This document shows, one piece after another, positions 50,101-59,818 of a stretch of DNA of 64,000 nucleotides. How positions within the stretch are numbered: position 1 is the stretch's first letter; the number at the start of each line of letters is the position of its first letter. Source of the DNA: Qipengyuania oceanensis (GTDB taxonomy: Bacteria; Pseudomonadota; Alphaproteobacteria; Sphingomonadales; Sphingomonadaceae); assembly GCF_009827535.1 (NCBI RefSeq), contig NZ_WTYN01000001.1:1612001-1676000 (forward strand), in the 5' to 3' direction. The notes beneath the pieces are model-generated. The model ran no database searches, was not told the origin of the DNA, and saw only the letters and a list, made by a program, of their open reading frames with translations. The position numbers were made by a program, and so were the translations under genes.

Positions 50101-51934
50101 ATCGAAGGCGATCAAGCTGGTCGCAGCCTTCGACCATCGTCACATCTTCATCGATCCCGATCCCGACGCGGCGGCAAGCTGGAAGGAGCGCAATCGCCTG
50201 TTCGACCTGCCCTCGTCGAGCTGGGACGATTACGACCGCGACGCGATGTCGCGCGGCGGCGGCATCTGGTCGCGCAGCGAGAAGAAGATCAAGCTGAGCA
50301 AGGCCGCGCAGGCCGCGCTCGGGATAGAGGTCGACGAGCTCGAGCCCGACGAGGTCATCTCGGCCATTCTCAAGGCCCCCATCGATCTCGTCTGGTTCGG
50401 CGGCATCGGCACCTACATCAAGGCCACCAGCGAGACCAACGCGCAGGTCGGCGACCCTGCCAACGACGCGCTGCGGGTGAACGCGGAAGACGTGCGCGCC
50501 AAGGTCATCGGCGAGGGCGCCAACCTGGGCGTCACCCAAGCCGGGCGGATCGAGTTCGCGCTCGAAGGCGGGCGCATCAACACCGATTTCATCGACAATT
50601 CGGCCGGCGTCGATTGCTCGGACAACGAGGTCAACATCAAGATCGCGCTGGCTGCCGCCAAGCGCGCCGGAAAGCTGTCCGAAAAGGCGCGGAACGCGCT
50701 GCTCAAGGACATGACCGACGAGGTCGCCGATATCGTGCTGGAAGACAACCGGCTGCAGGCACTGGCGCTCTCGATCGCCGAGCTGCGCGGGCCCGGTGCG
50801 ACCGACAGCTATCTAAGGCTGATCGAGACGCTGGAGACGCAGGCAGATCTCGACCGCCGCACAGAGGGGCTGGCGGACAACGAGACTTTCGCCCGCCGCG
50901 CGAACGACGGTCAGGGACTGACCCGGCCCGAACTCGCCGTCCTGCTGTCTTCGGCAAAACTGCGGCTGCAGGACGCGATCGAGAACAGCGACCTCGCCAG
51001 CGATCCCTCGCTCCGGCAGACGCTGCTGGAAGCATTTCCCGAACCGATGCGGGTCAAGTTCCGGCAGCAGATCCTCAATCACCGCCTGCGGACCGAACTG
51101 GTCGCCACCAAGCTCGCCAACCGCATGGTCAACCGGCTCGGCATCATACATGCCTTCGAACTGGTCGAGGAAGAAGGGGTCGATCTCGCCGAGGTCGCCG
51201 CCGCTTTCGTGACCGTCGACCAGCTGTTCGGCCTGGACGAATTGTGGAGCGAACTCGACACGGCGAAGATTACCGAAACCGCCCGGCTCAGGCTGTTCGA
51301 CACCGTCGCTGCCGCGACGGGCAATCTCATTTCCGACGTGTTGCGCACGGCATCGGGCCATATCGAGCCTTCGGCGATGGTGAAGGACATCGGCAAGCCG
51401 GTAGCGACGCTCGCCGCCTCGACCGACCAGTTGCTCGCCAACCAGTCGCGCCGCCAGTCCCGCGAACTGGGCGAGAGCCTCGTCGCGGCCGGCGCGCCGG
51501 ACAAGCTGGCAGCGCGCATCGTGCACCTGTTCGACCTCGACGGATCGGTAGGCCTTGCGAAGCTTTCGCGCGAGACCGGCATTGCGCCCAAGCCGCTCAC
51601 CCAGGGTTTCACCGACGTGGGCGAGACGCTCGGCCTCGACTGGGCGCAAAGCACCGCGGCGCTGATGAGCCCCTCCGACGTGTGGGAGCGCCTGCTCGTT
51701 TCCGGGCTGGCGCGCGATTTCCAGCAGATGCGCCTCGATCTCCTGCGCCGGCTCGCCCGCCGCAAGGATGCCAGGAAGGACATGCCGGGCGTGGTCGCGA
51801 AATGGTCGGAGGACAACGCGCTGGCGATCAGTCGCTTCCGCATGGTCATCGCCCGTGCGCAGCGCCAGACGGCCGTGGCCCCCGCGATGCTCGCCCAGAT
51901 AGCCAGCATGGCGCGCAACCTGCTGGCACGCTGA
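47189..51934 (+). CDS. gdhB: NAD-specific glutamate dehydrogenase, large (GDH-180 type)
   Basis: The enzyme oxidises glutamate to 2-oxoglutarate and ammonia with NAD. The 1581-residue protein matches the large bacterial class: a long N-terminal regulatory region with ACT-like parts (about 80-700), a catalytic core (about 750-1230) with RAGPIARGGLRWSDRRDDFRTE, PTGAKGGF and GCGDMSGDVFGNGML, and a C-terminal tail. GGAG lies seven bases before the ATG. A basic N-terminal extension (TKTRKKSDKTAGSKTAAAK) precedes the domain. With gltBD it forms the opposing side of a glutamate cycle. The symbol follows common usage. Confidence 0.95.
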   Translation: MGDTKTRKKSDKTAGSKTAAAKIPAKLAGSLVARMRASLLPGETDTDGEHLEQAARFLLETGLEREPGRSAIALASASEEHRYMRIAIVNDDMPFLVDSIAATIAANGLSIDRLLHPVVAVRRDASCKLVAIDKNNGDDLLESMIYIETGRVDARHRRAMEAAIRTTLADVRAAVVDWPKLQEVMLRDAEASTDEEGRALLEWLNSGMLTQLGHVTYARDGSRSEALGVCRKSAKDILAPASIARAFAWFDGKGSDQRQPLIVKANVISNVHRRVPLDLFIMPQMADGEVVALSIHAGVWTSAALAAPPISVPRLRRQLDDLFDRRGFDPNGHAGKALVHAMTTLPHDLVIGFSDADVERVASALMGLVDRPRPRVALVEAPLARHIFAFVWLPRDMLSTQVREQVQDLIEDATGATLLDWSVQVEGGNLAMMRFVYDSRETGSLPDGKDLDERLQTLLRGWAEGVESELARDEDPNRAAAIAGRYAEAFPPSFRAAQGAAEAARDIRRLRALGAHDDADGGSAEPHRRRGARLYRAEGMSNGCLRLKVYQETGSLALSDAVPALENFGFEVISEIPTSLEGGSLGTIHDFTVELPEGIDADAVLDRAGAVEAAISAVLNGEAEDDDFNRLVVANGLAACEAVWLRSFYRYLRQTGMGFTIYTVVDALQGAPKVTAGIVALFKALHDPDFSGNREEEAESAREAIRRALVQVNAINDDRLLRLYHSLVEAILRTNAFAAASDEALAYKIDSSLVPGLPKPVPWREIWVYSRRVEGIHLRAGPIARGGLRWSDRRDDFRTEILGLMKAQRVKNAVIVPTGAKGGFYPKLLPSPAKDRAGWAAEGQASYEVFIRSLLSITDNIVADKVVHPERVVRRDGDDPYFVVAADKGTARFSDVANAIAESRDFWLDDAFASGGSNGYDHKAMGITAKGAWVSVQRHFLEMGVDVQTDPVRVVGCGDMSGDVFGNGMLLSKAIKLVAAFDHRHIFIDPDPDAAASWKERNRLFDLPSSSWDDYDRDAMSRGGGIWSRSEKKIKLSKAAQAALGIEVDELEPDEVISAILKAPIDLVWFGGIGTYIKATSETNAQVGDPANDALRVNAEDVRAKVIGEGANLGVTQAGRIEFALEGGRINTDFIDNSAGVDCSDNEVNIKIALAAAKRAGKLSEKARNALLKDMTDEVADIVLEDNRLQALALSIAELRGPGATDSYLRLIETLETQADLDRRTEGLADNETFARRANDGQGLTRPELAVLLSSAKLRLQDAIENSDLASDPSLRQTLLEAFPEPMRVKFRQQILNHRLRTELVATKLANRMVNRLGIIHAFELVEEEGVDLAEVAAAFVTVDQLFGLDELWSELDTAKITETARLRLFDTVAAATGNLISDVLRTASGHIEPSAMVKDIGKPVATLAASTDQLLANQSRRQSRELGESLVAAGAPDKLAARIVHLFDLDGSVGLAKLSRETGIAPKPLTQGFTDVGETLGLDWAQSTAALMSPSDVWERLLVSGLARDFQQMRLDLLRRLARRKDARKDMPGVVAKWSEDNALAISRFRMVIARAQRQTAVAPAMLAQIASMARNLLAR

Positions 51935-51977
51935 GCCGGCCTGCAGGTGCGCCCTGCGCAATAGGCAGGGTTGACGA

Positions 51978-53234
51978 ATGGCGCTTTTGCGCCAATCCCT
52001 CGCGCCCATGGACAAAGCCGATGTAGTGATCGTGGGGGCGGGTCATGGCGGCGCGCAGGCGGCAATCGCCTTGCGCCAGGCCGGGCACGAGGACAGCATA
52101 CTGGTGATCGGGCGCGAGCCCGAATTGCCTTACGAGCGTCCGCCGCTGTCGAAGGAGTACTTCGCCGGCGACAAACCCTTCGAACGCATTCTCATCCGCC
52201 CGGCGCAATTCTGGGAAGAGCGCGACATCGTGTTCCGCACGGGCACGAATGTCACCGAAGTCGACTGGATGGCGCACGAGGTCGTGCTCGGCGACGGGTC
52301 GCGGGTCGGCTATCGCAAGCTGATCTGGGCCGGGGGAGGCGCGGCGCGCAGGCTTTCCTGCCCCGGTGCCGATGGCGAAGGCATCCATACCGTCCGCACG
52401 CGCGCGGATGTCGACCGGCTCAAGGCCGAGATCGAGGCCGGCTCGCGCCGTGCGGTGGTGATCGGCGGCGGCTACATCGGGCTCGAAGCGGCTGCGGTGC
52501 TGCGCAAGTTCGAGTGCGAGGTGACCTTGCTCGAAGCCTTGCCGCGGGTCCTCAACCGGGTGGCGGGCGAAGAGCTTTCCGCTTTCTACGAGGCCGAACA
52601 CCGCGCGCATGGCGTCGACCTGAGAACCGAAGCCGCGGTCGAGCGGATCGAGGTCGAGGATGGCAAGGTGGTCGCGGTGCAGCTGGCCGACACGACCCGC
52701 ATCGCCTGCGACATCGTGATCGTCGGCATCGGCATCGTCCCTTCGGTCGGCCCGCTGATCGCGGCCGGGGCATCCGGGACCAATGGCGTCGACGTCGACC
52801 AGTTCTGCCGGACCACTCTCGACGACATCTACGCGATCGGCGACTGCGCCGCGCACGCCAACCCGTTCGCCGACAACGCGGTGATCCGGCTCGAATCGGT
52901 GCAGAACGCCAACGATATGGCGACCACGGCGGCCCGGGCAATCATGGGCGACAAGCAGCCTTATGCCGCCTTCCCGTGGTTCTGGTCGAACCAATACGAT
53001 CTCAAGCTGCAGACCGCCGGCCTATCGCTCGGCCATGACGCCACCGTGCTCCGGGGCGATCCGGCGAGCCGCAAGTTCTCGGTCGTCTATCTCAAGGAAG
53101 GGCGGATCATCGCGCTCGATTGCGTCAATGACGTCAAGAGCTACGTCCAGGGCCGCAAGCTGATCGAAGCGGGCGCGAGTCCCGCGCGCGAGGACCTCGC
53201 CGATCCGGACAAGCCGCTCAAGGAAATGCTGTGA
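51978..53234 (+). CDS. FAD-dependent oxidoreductase, ferredoxin reductase type
   Basis: This 418-residue flavoprotein resembles putidaredoxin and rhodocoxin reductases, which pass electrons from NADH to a [2Fe-2S] ferredoxin serving P450s. The FAD motif [15 protein letters not shown], the [11 protein letters not shown] segment, the NAD motif [14 protein letters not shown] and the second FAD site [13 protein letters not shown] are clear, and the C-terminal domain has [16 protein letters not shown] 51978 has GCAGGG seven bases upstream; ATG 52008 is the alternative. No ferredoxin gene is next to it. The CoA-transferase gene overlaps its end. Confidence 0.93.
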   Translation: MALLRQSLAPMDKADVVIVGAGHGGAQAAIALRQAGHEDSILVIGREPELPYERPPLSKEYFAGDKPFERILIRPAQFWEERDIVFRTGTNVTEVDWMAHEVVLGDGSRVGYRKLIWAGGGAARRLSCPGADGEGIHTVRTRADVDRLKAEIEAGSRRAVVIGGGYIGLEAAAVLRKFECEVTLLEALPRVLNRVAGEELSAFYEAEHRAHGVDLRTEAAVERIEVEDGKVVAVQLADTTRIACDIVIVGIGIVPSVGPLIAAGASGTNGVDVDQFCRTTLDDIYAIGDCAAHANPFADNAVIRLESVQNANDMATTAARAIMGDKQPYAAFPWFWSNQYDLKLQTAGLSLGHDATVLRGDPASRKFSVVYLKEGRIIALDCVNDVKSYVQGRKLIEAGASPAREDLADPDKPLKEML

Positions 53235-54394
53235 GCTTCGCGCCGGGAGACGGAAAACCAATGCTCGAGGGCCTGAAGGTTCTCGATCTCACCACGGTCG
53301 TTTTCGGCCCTTATTGCACCCAGATCCTCGCCGATTTCGGGGCCGATGTCATCAAGGTGGAGGCACCGGGCGGCGACATGTTCCGCTATGCCGCCAAGGC
53401 GCCAAATACTCCGGGAATGGGGCCGGGTCACATGGCGCTCAATCGCGGCAAGAAGTCGCTCGAACTGGACCTGAAGCAGGACGAGGCGCGCGAGCGCCTG
53501 CGCGAACTTGCCGCTGAGGCGGACGTCTTCATCCACAACATCCGCCGCGAACCGATCGAACGGCTCGGCTTCGGCTACGAGGCGGTGAAGGCGCTGCGCG
53601 AGGACACGATCTATGTCCATTGCGTCGGCTTCGGGTCGAACGGGCCCTATGCCGGCCTGCACGCCTACGACGACGTCATCCAAGCAGCTTCGGGCACCAC
53701 CAGCCTGCTGCCCCGGGTCGACGGCAATCCGGCGCCGCGGTTCTTCCCGTCGCTGATCGCCGACAAGGTTTCCGGCCTGCACGCCGCCTATGCGACCATG
53801 GCGGCAGTGATCCACCGGATGCGGACGGGTGAGGGGCAATTCGTCGAGGTCCCGATGCTCGAAGCCTTCACCAGCTTCATGATGAAGGAGCACCTGGGCG
53901 GGCTGACCTTCGATCCGGCGGTGGGCGATGCCTGCTATGCACGGCAGGTCGATCCGCATCGTCAGCCCTTCCCGACCAAGGACGGTCATGTCGCCATCGT
54001 GCCCTATCGGCCCGGCCATTTCCTCAAGGTGATCGCGCTGCTCGGAAACGAGGAGTTCGGCAAGGACGAGCGGTTTGCCGACCCGACGGGGATCCTGCGG
54101 CACAGCGGGGAATGCTACGACCGGATCGGCGAACTTTCCGCCGGCTTCACCACCGAGGAAATCCTCCGGCTGCTGCGCGACAACGCTATCCCGGCGATGC
54201 CCGCGCACGACGTGGCCGATGTCATCCATGACGAACACCTGCAGGCCGCGGGATTTTTCCGCCAGAGCGAACACCCGACCGAAGGCACGATCAACCAGAT
54301 GCGCGAACCCTCGCGCTTTTCGGGCTGGGAGCAATCCTTCGACCGGCCCGCGCCGCTGGTCGGCGAGCATAATGACGGCGGCGGCTTCGGCTAG
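53231..54394 (+). CDS. CaiB/BaiF family CoA-transferase
   Basis: This class III CoA-transferase has 387 residues and moves CoA between acyl-CoA and free acids. Family features are [45 protein letters not shown] and the [18 protein letters not shown] segment near the catalytic Asp. The GTG at 53231 overlaps the preceding stop (GTGA) and has AAGGA six bases upstream; ATG 53261 is the alternative. It probably acts in the same pathway as the reductase. Substrates are unknown. It converges with queG, overlapping by four bases. Confidence 0.92.
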   Translation: MSFAPGDGKPMLEGLKVLDLTTVVFGPYCTQILADFGADVIKVEAPGGDMFRYAAKAPNTPGMGPGHMALNRGKKSLELDLKQDEARERLRELAAEADVFIHNIRREPIERLGFGYEAVKALREDTIYVHCVGFGSNGPYAGLHAYDDVIQAASGTTSLLPRVDGNPAPRFFPSLIADKVSGLHAAYATMAAVIHRMRTGEGQFVEVPMLEAFTSFMMKEHLGGLTFDPAVGDACYARQVDPHRQPFPTKDGHVAIVPYRPGHFLKVIALLGNEEFGKDERFADPTGILRHSGECYDRIGELSAGFTTEEILRLLRDNAIPAMPAHDVADVIHDEHLQAAGFFRQSEHPTEGTINQMREPSRFSGWEQSFDRPAPLVGEHNDGGGFG

Positions 54395-55464
54395 AGAGCG
54401 GCGAGTTTTCGCGCTGCCCATGCGGCCGCCTCGGCGACCACCGGATCCTCGTCGCCCCGCAGTCCCTCGACCCGCGGCAGAAGGCTCGCATCACCGCTGT
54501 TCCCCGCCGCGATCAGGCAATTCCTGACGAAGCGATTGCGCCCGATCCGCTTGATCGGTGAACCTGAGAAGAGCTGGCGGAACCCCGCATCGTCGAGCGC
54601 GAGAAGCTCGCCGAGCCTCGGCGCGACCAGTTCGGCACGCGGCAGGAAGGCGCGGTTGGCCGCGGCGGCATCGGCGAACTTGTTCCACGGGCATACGGCG
54701 AGGCAATCGTCGCAGCCGTAGATGCGATTTCCCATGGCCTCGCGGAATTCGTCCGGGATCGGCCCGGCGTGCTCGATCGTGAGGTAGGATATGCAGCGCC
54801 GCGCATCGAGCACGTAAGGCTGCGGGAAGGCCTCGGTCGGGCAGGCCTGCTGGCAGGCGGTGCACGATCCGCAGCGGTCGTCGTGCGGCTGGTCGGGCGC
54901 AAGTTCGGTGGTGGTGTAGATCGCCGCGAGGAACAGCCAGCTGCCGTGATCGCGGCTGACGAGATTTGTGTGCTTGCCCTGCCAGCCGAGTCCCGCCTGC
55001 TGCCCGAGCGGCTTCTCCATCACCGGCGCGGTATCGGTGAAGACCTTGAGTTGCGGCTCGGGAAGGCCGAGCCCTTTCGCCTCCGCCACCATGAAGCGGG
55101 CCAGCGCCTTTGCCGCCTTCTTCACCGTATCGTGATAGTCGCGTCCCTGCGCATACACGGAAATGCGGCCGACTTCGCCGAGCCCCTCGAGCGCGAACGG
55201 ATCGGCCTCGGGCGCGTAGCTCATGCCGAGCGCGATGACGCTCTTCGCCTCGGGCCACATGGCATCGGGGCCGCGACGGACATCGGCGCGCGCCTCCATC
55301 CATTCCATCGTCCCGTGATATCCCGCCTCGAGCCAGGCATCGAGCCGCTTGCCGCGCTCCGCATCGCGCTGCGCACGGGTCACACCGAAGGCGGCAAAGC
55401 CGATGCGCTCCGCCTCCGCTGCCAGCGAGGCCTTGAGCCTTTCGGAAAGATCGGCATTAACCAC
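54391..55464 (-). CDS. queG: Epoxyqueuosine reductase
   Basis: QueG makes the last step to queuosine in tRNA, a cobalamin- and iron-sulfur-dependent reduction of epoxyqueuosine. The 357-residue protein has an N-terminal cobalamin domain ([31 protein letters not shown]), two 4Fe-4S motifs ([13 protein letters not shown] and [11 protein letters not shown]) and a C-terminal HEAT-like tail ([17 protein letters not shown]). It starts at GTG 55464 with GGGAG about eleven bases upstream; the next ATG is within the domain. It is divergent from the ABC transporter genes. Confidence 0.95.
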   Translation of the reverse strand: MVNADLSERLKASLAAEAERIGFAAFGVTRAQRDAERGKRLDAWLEAGYHGTMEWMEARADVRRGPDAMWPEAKSVIALGMSYAPEADPFALEGLGEVGRISVYAQGRDYHDTVKKAAKALARFMVAEAKGLGLPEPQLKVFTDTAPVMEKPLGQQAGLGWQGKHTNLVSRDHGSWLFLAAIYTTTELAPDQPHDDRCGSCTACQQACPTEAFPQPYVLDARRCISYLTIEHAGPIPDEFREAMGNRIYGCDDCLAVCPWNKFADAAAANRAFLPRAELVAPRLGELLALDDAGFRQLFSGSPIKRIGRNRFVRNCLIAAGNSGDASLLPRVEGLRGDEDPVVAEAAAWAARKLAAL

Positions 55465-55510
55465 GCTTGGGGTTGCTCCCGTTCACTCCCTAGGGTTAAC
55501 CACCCGGGTC

Positions 55511-56530
55511 ATGGACATGGCGCTAAGCGATCCCGCACCGATGGACAATGGCGCCGCTGCGAATGGCAATGCCGTTCGCCCACTCGCGATCGAGGCGCGC
55601 GGCCTCGTCAAGCGGTTCGAAGGCACGCTGGCAGTCGACGGCGTGGACATCTCGGTTCCTCAGGGCGCGATCTACGGGATCCTCGGCCCGAACGGGGCCG
55701 GCAAGACTACGACGCTCAGGATGCTGCTCGGCATCATCGACCCGGACGAAGGCGTGCGCCGCGTGTTCGGCCACGACAAGCCGCAGGAAATCGCCCGGCT
55801 GATCGGCTATTTGCCCGAGGAACGCGGCCTCTACCCGGCGATGAAGGCATATGAGGCAATCGCCTTCATGGGCGCGCTTCGCGGCGTGCCGCTGAAGGAG
55901 GGGCGCGAGCGGGCGCACGAACTGCTCGAGGGCCACGGGCTCGGCCATGCCGCCGACCGGCAGATCCGCCAGCTTTCGAAAGGCATGGCACAGACCGTCC
56001 AGCTGCTCGGCACGCTGGTCCACAGGCCGAGGCTGGTCGTGCTCGACGAGCCGTTCTCGGGCCTCGACGCGATCAACCAGGGCAAGCTCGAGAAGCTGAT
56101 TCGCGACCTCGCCCGGGATGGGGCGACGGTAATCTTCTCGACGCACGTGATCGCCCATGCCGAGCGCTTGTGCGAAGGCATTGCGATCATCGCGGGCGGC
56201 AAGGTTCCCTATGCCGGCAGCGTGGACACGGCACGCGACCGCATCCCGGCGCAGGTGAGGCTCGAAACCCGCCAGTCAGACGGCTCGTGGCGCCGCGCCC
56301 TGCCTGCCGACGCGCAGGGCGAGGCAAAGGCCGACGGCACCGCGCTGTGGAGCTTCGACTTGCCGGAAACGGGCGTCGAACCGCTGCTCAAGGGCCTCGT
56401 TGAAGGTCATGCGGGCATTCTCTCGCTCTCGATCGAGCGGGCAGGCCTGCACGATGCCTTCGTCCATATCGCGGGCGAGGCAGCCGCCCGTGCGCTCGAT
56501 GAAAGTCCAGACGGGGAGGTGCTGCGCTGA
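55511..56530 (+). CDS. ABC transporter ATP-binding protein (NatA-like)
   Basis: The 339-residue ATPase drives the exporter encoded next to it. Walker A is GPNGAGKTT, the Q-loop region is IGYLPEERGLYP, the signature motif is a variant LSKGM rather than LSGGQ, Walker B is LVVLDEPFSGLD and the switch His is in FSTHVIAH. The C-terminal 90 residues are an accessory domain. Its closest type is the NatA/DUF4162-containing exporters. The start may be ATG 55511, 55517 or 55541. It overlaps the permease gene by one base (TGATG). Confidence 0.92.
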   Translation: MDMALSDPAPMDNGAAANGNAVRPLAIEARGLVKRFEGTLAVDGVDISVPQGAIYGILGPNGAGKTTTLRMLLGIIDPDEGVRRVFGHDKPQEIARLIGYLPEERGLYPAMKAYEAIAFMGALRGVPLKEGRERAHELLEGHGLGHAADRQIRQLSKGMAQTVQLLGTLVHRPRLVVLDEPFSGLDAINQGKLEKLIRDLARDGATVIFSTHVIAHAERLCEGIAIIAGGKVPYAGSVDTARDRIPAQVRLETRQSDGSWRRALPADAQGEAKADGTALWSFDLPETGVEPLLKGLVEGHAGILSLSIERAGLHDAFVHIAGEAAARALDESPDGEVLR

Positions 56531-57804
56531 TGGACGAGACCGCCACGCCCAATTCGCGCCTGTCGCTGCTGCAGGCGGCGTGGGTCGTCGCGCGCCGCGA
56601 TTTCGTCGCCGTGCTGTTCAGCCGCGCCTTCCTGTTCTTCCTGCTGGGTCCGATGTTCCCGATCATCGTCGGCGGGATCGCCGGCGGGATCGGCGGTCAG
56701 GTCCAGCGCCAGTCGGCCGCCTCGGAAATCGGCGTGGCGATGTCGCCGACCGACATCGAGCGGCTGCGCGGGGCCTATGCCCGGCTGAATGGCGATATCG
56801 GTTCGCTGCTTCCGCCGATGGCGACGATCGACCCGCCCCCTGCCAATAACGAATCACCGCGCGACATCCTCGCCCGCAAGGGGAGCAATTACGCCGCGCT
56901 GCTGTCGGGCACGATCGAGGAGCCGGTGCTGACCGGCACGCCCGGGCAAATCCGCCGGATGACGCCCGGACTCAAGATCGTGCTCGCCGAGGCTGCCAGC
57001 GGTCCGGGTACCGAGTTTCCGCGAATGGAAACGGACGAGGTTCGCGCGACCGGCAGCGCGGCCAATGTCCGCACCGATCGCATCCGCACGGGCCAGGTCG
57101 CCCAGATGCTGCTGTTCCTGCTGACCATGCTGCTCGCCGGCATGGTGCTGTCGAACCTGGTCGAGGAAAAGGCCAACAAGATCATCGAGATCCTGGCCGC
57201 CGCGATTCCGCTCGACGCGCTCTTCCTCGGCAAGCTGTTCGCCATGCTCGGCGTGTCGCTGGTCGGCATCGCGGTCTGGGGCAGCGTGATCGGCCTGCTG
57301 TGGGCCTCGGTCGGGCCGGCAGTGATGGCATCGACCGGCCAGGACATGTCCAACCTTCCCGCGCCTGCGCTCGGGTGGCCGCTGTTCCTCGTGCTGGGGC
57401 TGGCATATTTCTCGATGGCCTACCTGCTGCTCGGCTCGCTGTTCCTGACGATCGGCGGGATGGCGGCCACGGTGCGCGAGGTCCAGACGCTGTCGATGCC
57501 GGTCACCATGGTCCAGTTGCTGGTATTCTTCTTCGCGGCATCCGCCATTCCCTTCATCGGCTCCAATTACGAGATCGCGGCGACCATCTTTCCGTTCTCA
57601 TCGCCCTTTGCCATGCTTGCCCGGGCGGCGCTTATGGACGGGATCGGGCAACACCTGCTGGCACTGGCATGGCAGGCGCTGTGGGTGCTGCTGGTCATCC
57701 GTTTCGGGGTTCGCCTGTTCCGCAAGCGCGTGCTCAAGTCGGGCAATGCCGGCACGGCGAAGAAACGGCGGCGCGGCCTCTTCGCGCGCCGTTCGCCCGC
57801 CTGA
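56530..57804 (+). CDS. ABC transporter permease (NatB-like)
   Basis: The 424-residue membrane protein has one N-terminal helix (about 28-50), a large external domain (about 55-185) and five or six C-terminal helices starting at VAQMLLFLLTMLLAGMVLSNL, with the family motif EEKANKIIEILAAAI at the cytoplasmic loop. That layout is typical of NatB/ABC-2 exporters. The C-terminus is very basic (KKRRRGLFARR). Substrate unknown; sodium, drugs and peptides are exported by relatives. Confidence 0.91.
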   Translation: MDETATPNSRLSLLQAAWVVARRDFVAVLFSRAFLFFLLGPMFPIIVGGIAGGIGGQVQRQSAASEIGVAMSPTDIERLRGAYARLNGDIGSLLPPMATIDPPPANNESPRDILARKGSNYAALLSGTIEEPVLTGTPGQIRRMTPGLKIVLAEAASGPGTEFPRMETDEVRATGSAANVRTDRIRTGQVAQMLLFLLTMLLAGMVLSNLVEEKANKIIEILAAAIPLDALFLGKLFAMLGVSLVGIAVWGSVIGLLWASVGPAVMASTGQDMSNLPAPALGWPLFLVLGLAYFSMAYLLLGSLFLTIGGMAATVREVQTLSMPVTMVQLLVFFFAASAIPFIGSNYEIAATIFPFSSPFAMLARAALMDGIGQHLLALAWQALWVLLVIRFGVRLFRKRVLKSGNAGTAKKRRRGLFARRSPA

Positions 57805-57916
57805 CGACACGCCCGATCGGTTGCCGAACGCAACCTTATTGACATTCGTGTAAGCAGGTGCAGGATGGCGGCAATGGACGGGCGAGTCCCGATACCGTCC
57901 GCTTGTGGAGAGAGAC

Positions 57917-59251
57917 ATGGCGACCCAGGCCGCTGAGAAAACCCAATGGAGCAGTTCCCCGTCCGCCTATGAGGCGATCCTGGAGCATCGGCAGAAGCAC
58001 CCGGAAGACGCGCTCGAACACACGCACAAGTGGGACGTCAGCCGCTCCGACATCTATTTCAACCACACCTGGATGCCGATCTTCAAGGAGATGCGCGACG
58101 CCGGGCCGCTGCATTACATCCCCGAAAGCCCGTTCGGCCCCTATTGGGCGGTCGTCCAGCACAAGGCGATCCAGCACATCGAGGCGCTGCCCGAATTGTT
58201 CTCTTCCAGCTGGGAGCACGGCGGCATCACCATTCTCGAGCGGCTGAGCGACGAGCAGCTCGAGGAAATGGGCCGCGAGCGTTTCGAACTGCCCATGTTC
58301 ATCGCGATGGACCGTCCCAAGCACACCGGCCAGCGGCGTACGGTGGCTCCGAAGTTCACGCCTTCGGCGATGACCGACATGGAAGTCGAAATTCGCCAGC
58401 GGACCGGCGAACTGCTCGACACCCTGCCGCGCGGCGAGGTGTTCGACTGGGTCGACCGGGTTTCGATCGAACTGACCACCGGCATGCTCGCGATCCTGTT
58501 CGGCTTCCCGTGGGAAGACCGCCGCCTGCTGACCTTCTGGTCGGACTGGGCCGGCGATACCGAGGGCGCGACCATTCGCGATCTCGACGAGATGCGGCAG
58601 GGCTTCCTGCGCGAGATGGCCGCCTATTTCATGCAGCTGTGGACCGCCCGGGCGCAGAATCCGGAGGGCGAGGATCTGATCTCGATGATGATCCGCTCCG
58701 AAGCGATGAACCAGCAGAGCCCCGAGGAATTCATGGGCAATCTGGTGCTCCTGATCGTCGGCGGCAACGACACGACGCGCAACACCATGAGCGGCATCGT
58801 CCACACGCTCGACAAGTTTCCCGACCAGCGCAAGCTGTTCGAGGAGAACCCGAGCCTCATCCCGAACGCCGTGCAGGAAATCCTGCGTTACCAGGTTCCG
58901 CTCGCCCACATGCGGCGGACCTGCACCGAGGATACCGAGCAGTTCGGCCAGAAGATCAAGAAGGGCGACAAGGTCGTGCTCTGGTATCTTTCGGCCAACC
59001 GCGACGAGGAAGTGTTCGAGGATCCGGACAAGCTGGACATCACGCGCGAGAACGCGCGGCGCCAGCTCGCCTTCGGCTACGGCATCCACCGCTGCGTCGG
59101 GGCCCGCCTGGCGGAACTGCAACTGCGGGTGCTGCTGGAGGAAATGCACAAGCGGCGCATGCGCGTGCACGTTGCAGGCGACGTCGAGCGTGTCCGGGCG
59201 AACTTCGTCCACGGTTTCCGCAAGCTCGAGGTCGAGGTGACCGAGTTCTAG
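57917..59251 (+). CDS. Cytochrome P450, CYP153-like (alkane/fatty acid terminal hydroxylase)
   Basis: This soluble P450 of 444 residues carries the I-helix motif LIVGGNDTTRNTMSG and the heme loop FGYGIHRCVGARLAELQLR with Cys393 as iron ligand, together characteristic of CYP153, which hydroxylates the terminal carbon of alkanes or fatty acids. The ExxR motif is in QEILRYQVP. ATG 57917 has GGAG six bases upstream, preferred over GTG 57905. A TTGACA at 57839-57844 may be its -35, but the -10 is poor. The reductase and CoA-transferase genes 3-6 kb upstream could belong to the same pathway; no ferredoxin is seen. Confidence 0.93.
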   Translation: MATQAAEKTQWSSSPSAYEAILEHRQKHPEDALEHTHKWDVSRSDIYFNHTWMPIFKEMRDAGPLHYIPESPFGPYWAVVQHKAIQHIEALPELFSSSWEHGGITILERLSDEQLEEMGRERFELPMFIAMDRPKHTGQRRTVAPKFTPSAMTDMEVEIRQRTGELLDTLPRGEVFDWVDRVSIELTTGMLAILFGFPWEDRRLLTFWSDWAGDTEGATIRDLDEMRQGFLREMAAYFMQLWTARAQNPEGEDLISMMIRSEAMNQQSPEEFMGNLVLLIVGGNDTTRNTMSGIVHTLDKFPDQRKLFEENPSLIPNAVQEILRYQVPLAHMRRTCTEDTEQFGQKIKKGDKVVLWYLSANRDEEVFEDPDKLDITRENARRQLAFGYGIHRCVGARLAELQLRVLLEEMHKRRMRVHVAGDVERVRANFVHGFRKLEVEVTEF

Positions 59252-59313
59252 GATTGCCGTCGCTTTCCCTCGCGTTCTTGCCCCGTTCAGGGTGACATCG
59301 CTAGGAAAGCGGC

Positions 59314-59814
59314 ATGCAAAAAACCGTCACGAATACCGATCGTCGCTCGGCTCTGGCCCTGTTCGCGGGCGTCGCTGCGATGCCCGTGCTCGCTGCCTGC
59401 GGCGGTGCCCCTGCCGAAGCGAAGAGTTTTCCGATCCAGCGCAGCGATGCCGAGTGGCAGAAGCGCCTGACGGCGGAACAGTACAGGGTGCTGCGCAAGG
59501 CTGCGACCGAGCGACCCTATACCTCGCCGCTGAACAAGGAAAAGCGGGCCGGGATCTTCCACTGCGCGGGCTGCAACAACGCCCTCTATTCCTCGAAGAC
59601 CAAGTTCGAGAGCGGGACCGGCTGGCCGAGTTTCTGGAAGCCGCTCGCCGGTGCGATCGGCACGTCCACCGACTACAAGATCGGCTATCCGCGAACCGAG
59701 GTGCATTGCGCCGATTGCGGCGGACATCTGGGCCACGTCTTCGACGACGGGCCCAAGCCGACCAGCAAGCGGTACTGCATGAACGGTGTCGCGATGACCT
59801 TCCGGCCGGCCTGA
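59314..59814 (+). CDS. msrB: Exported peptide-methionine (R)-S-oxide reductase
   Basis: MsrB reduces methionine-R-sulfoxide in proteins. The 166-residue protein has zinc cysteines in CAGC (84, 87) and CADC (132, 135), catalytic Cys155 in RYCMNG, and the GTGWPSFW substrate site. Unlike the usual cytoplasmic enzyme it begins with a twin-arginine (DRRSALALF) and hydrophobic signal ending in a lipobox LAAC (Cys29), so it is probably a Tat-exported lipoprotein that repairs envelope proteins. AGGA lies seven bases before the ATG. It is convergent with the membrane protein gene, four bases away. Confidence 0.94.
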   Translation: MQKTVTNTDRRSALALFAGVAAMPVLAACGGAPAEAKSFPIQRSDAEWQKRLTAEQYRVLRKAATERPYTSPLNKEKRAGIFHCAGCNNALYSSKTKFESGTGWPSFWKPLAGAIGTSTDYKIGYPRTEVHCADCGGHLGHVFDDGPKPTSKRYCMNGVAMTFRPA

Positions 59815-59818
59815 CTGG

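Noticed and set aside
57839-57866. Full sigma-70 promoter before the CYP153-like gene
   Set aside because: The -35 TTGACA is perfect, but no hexamer at 16 to 18 bases resembles TATAAT well enough to call a promoter.
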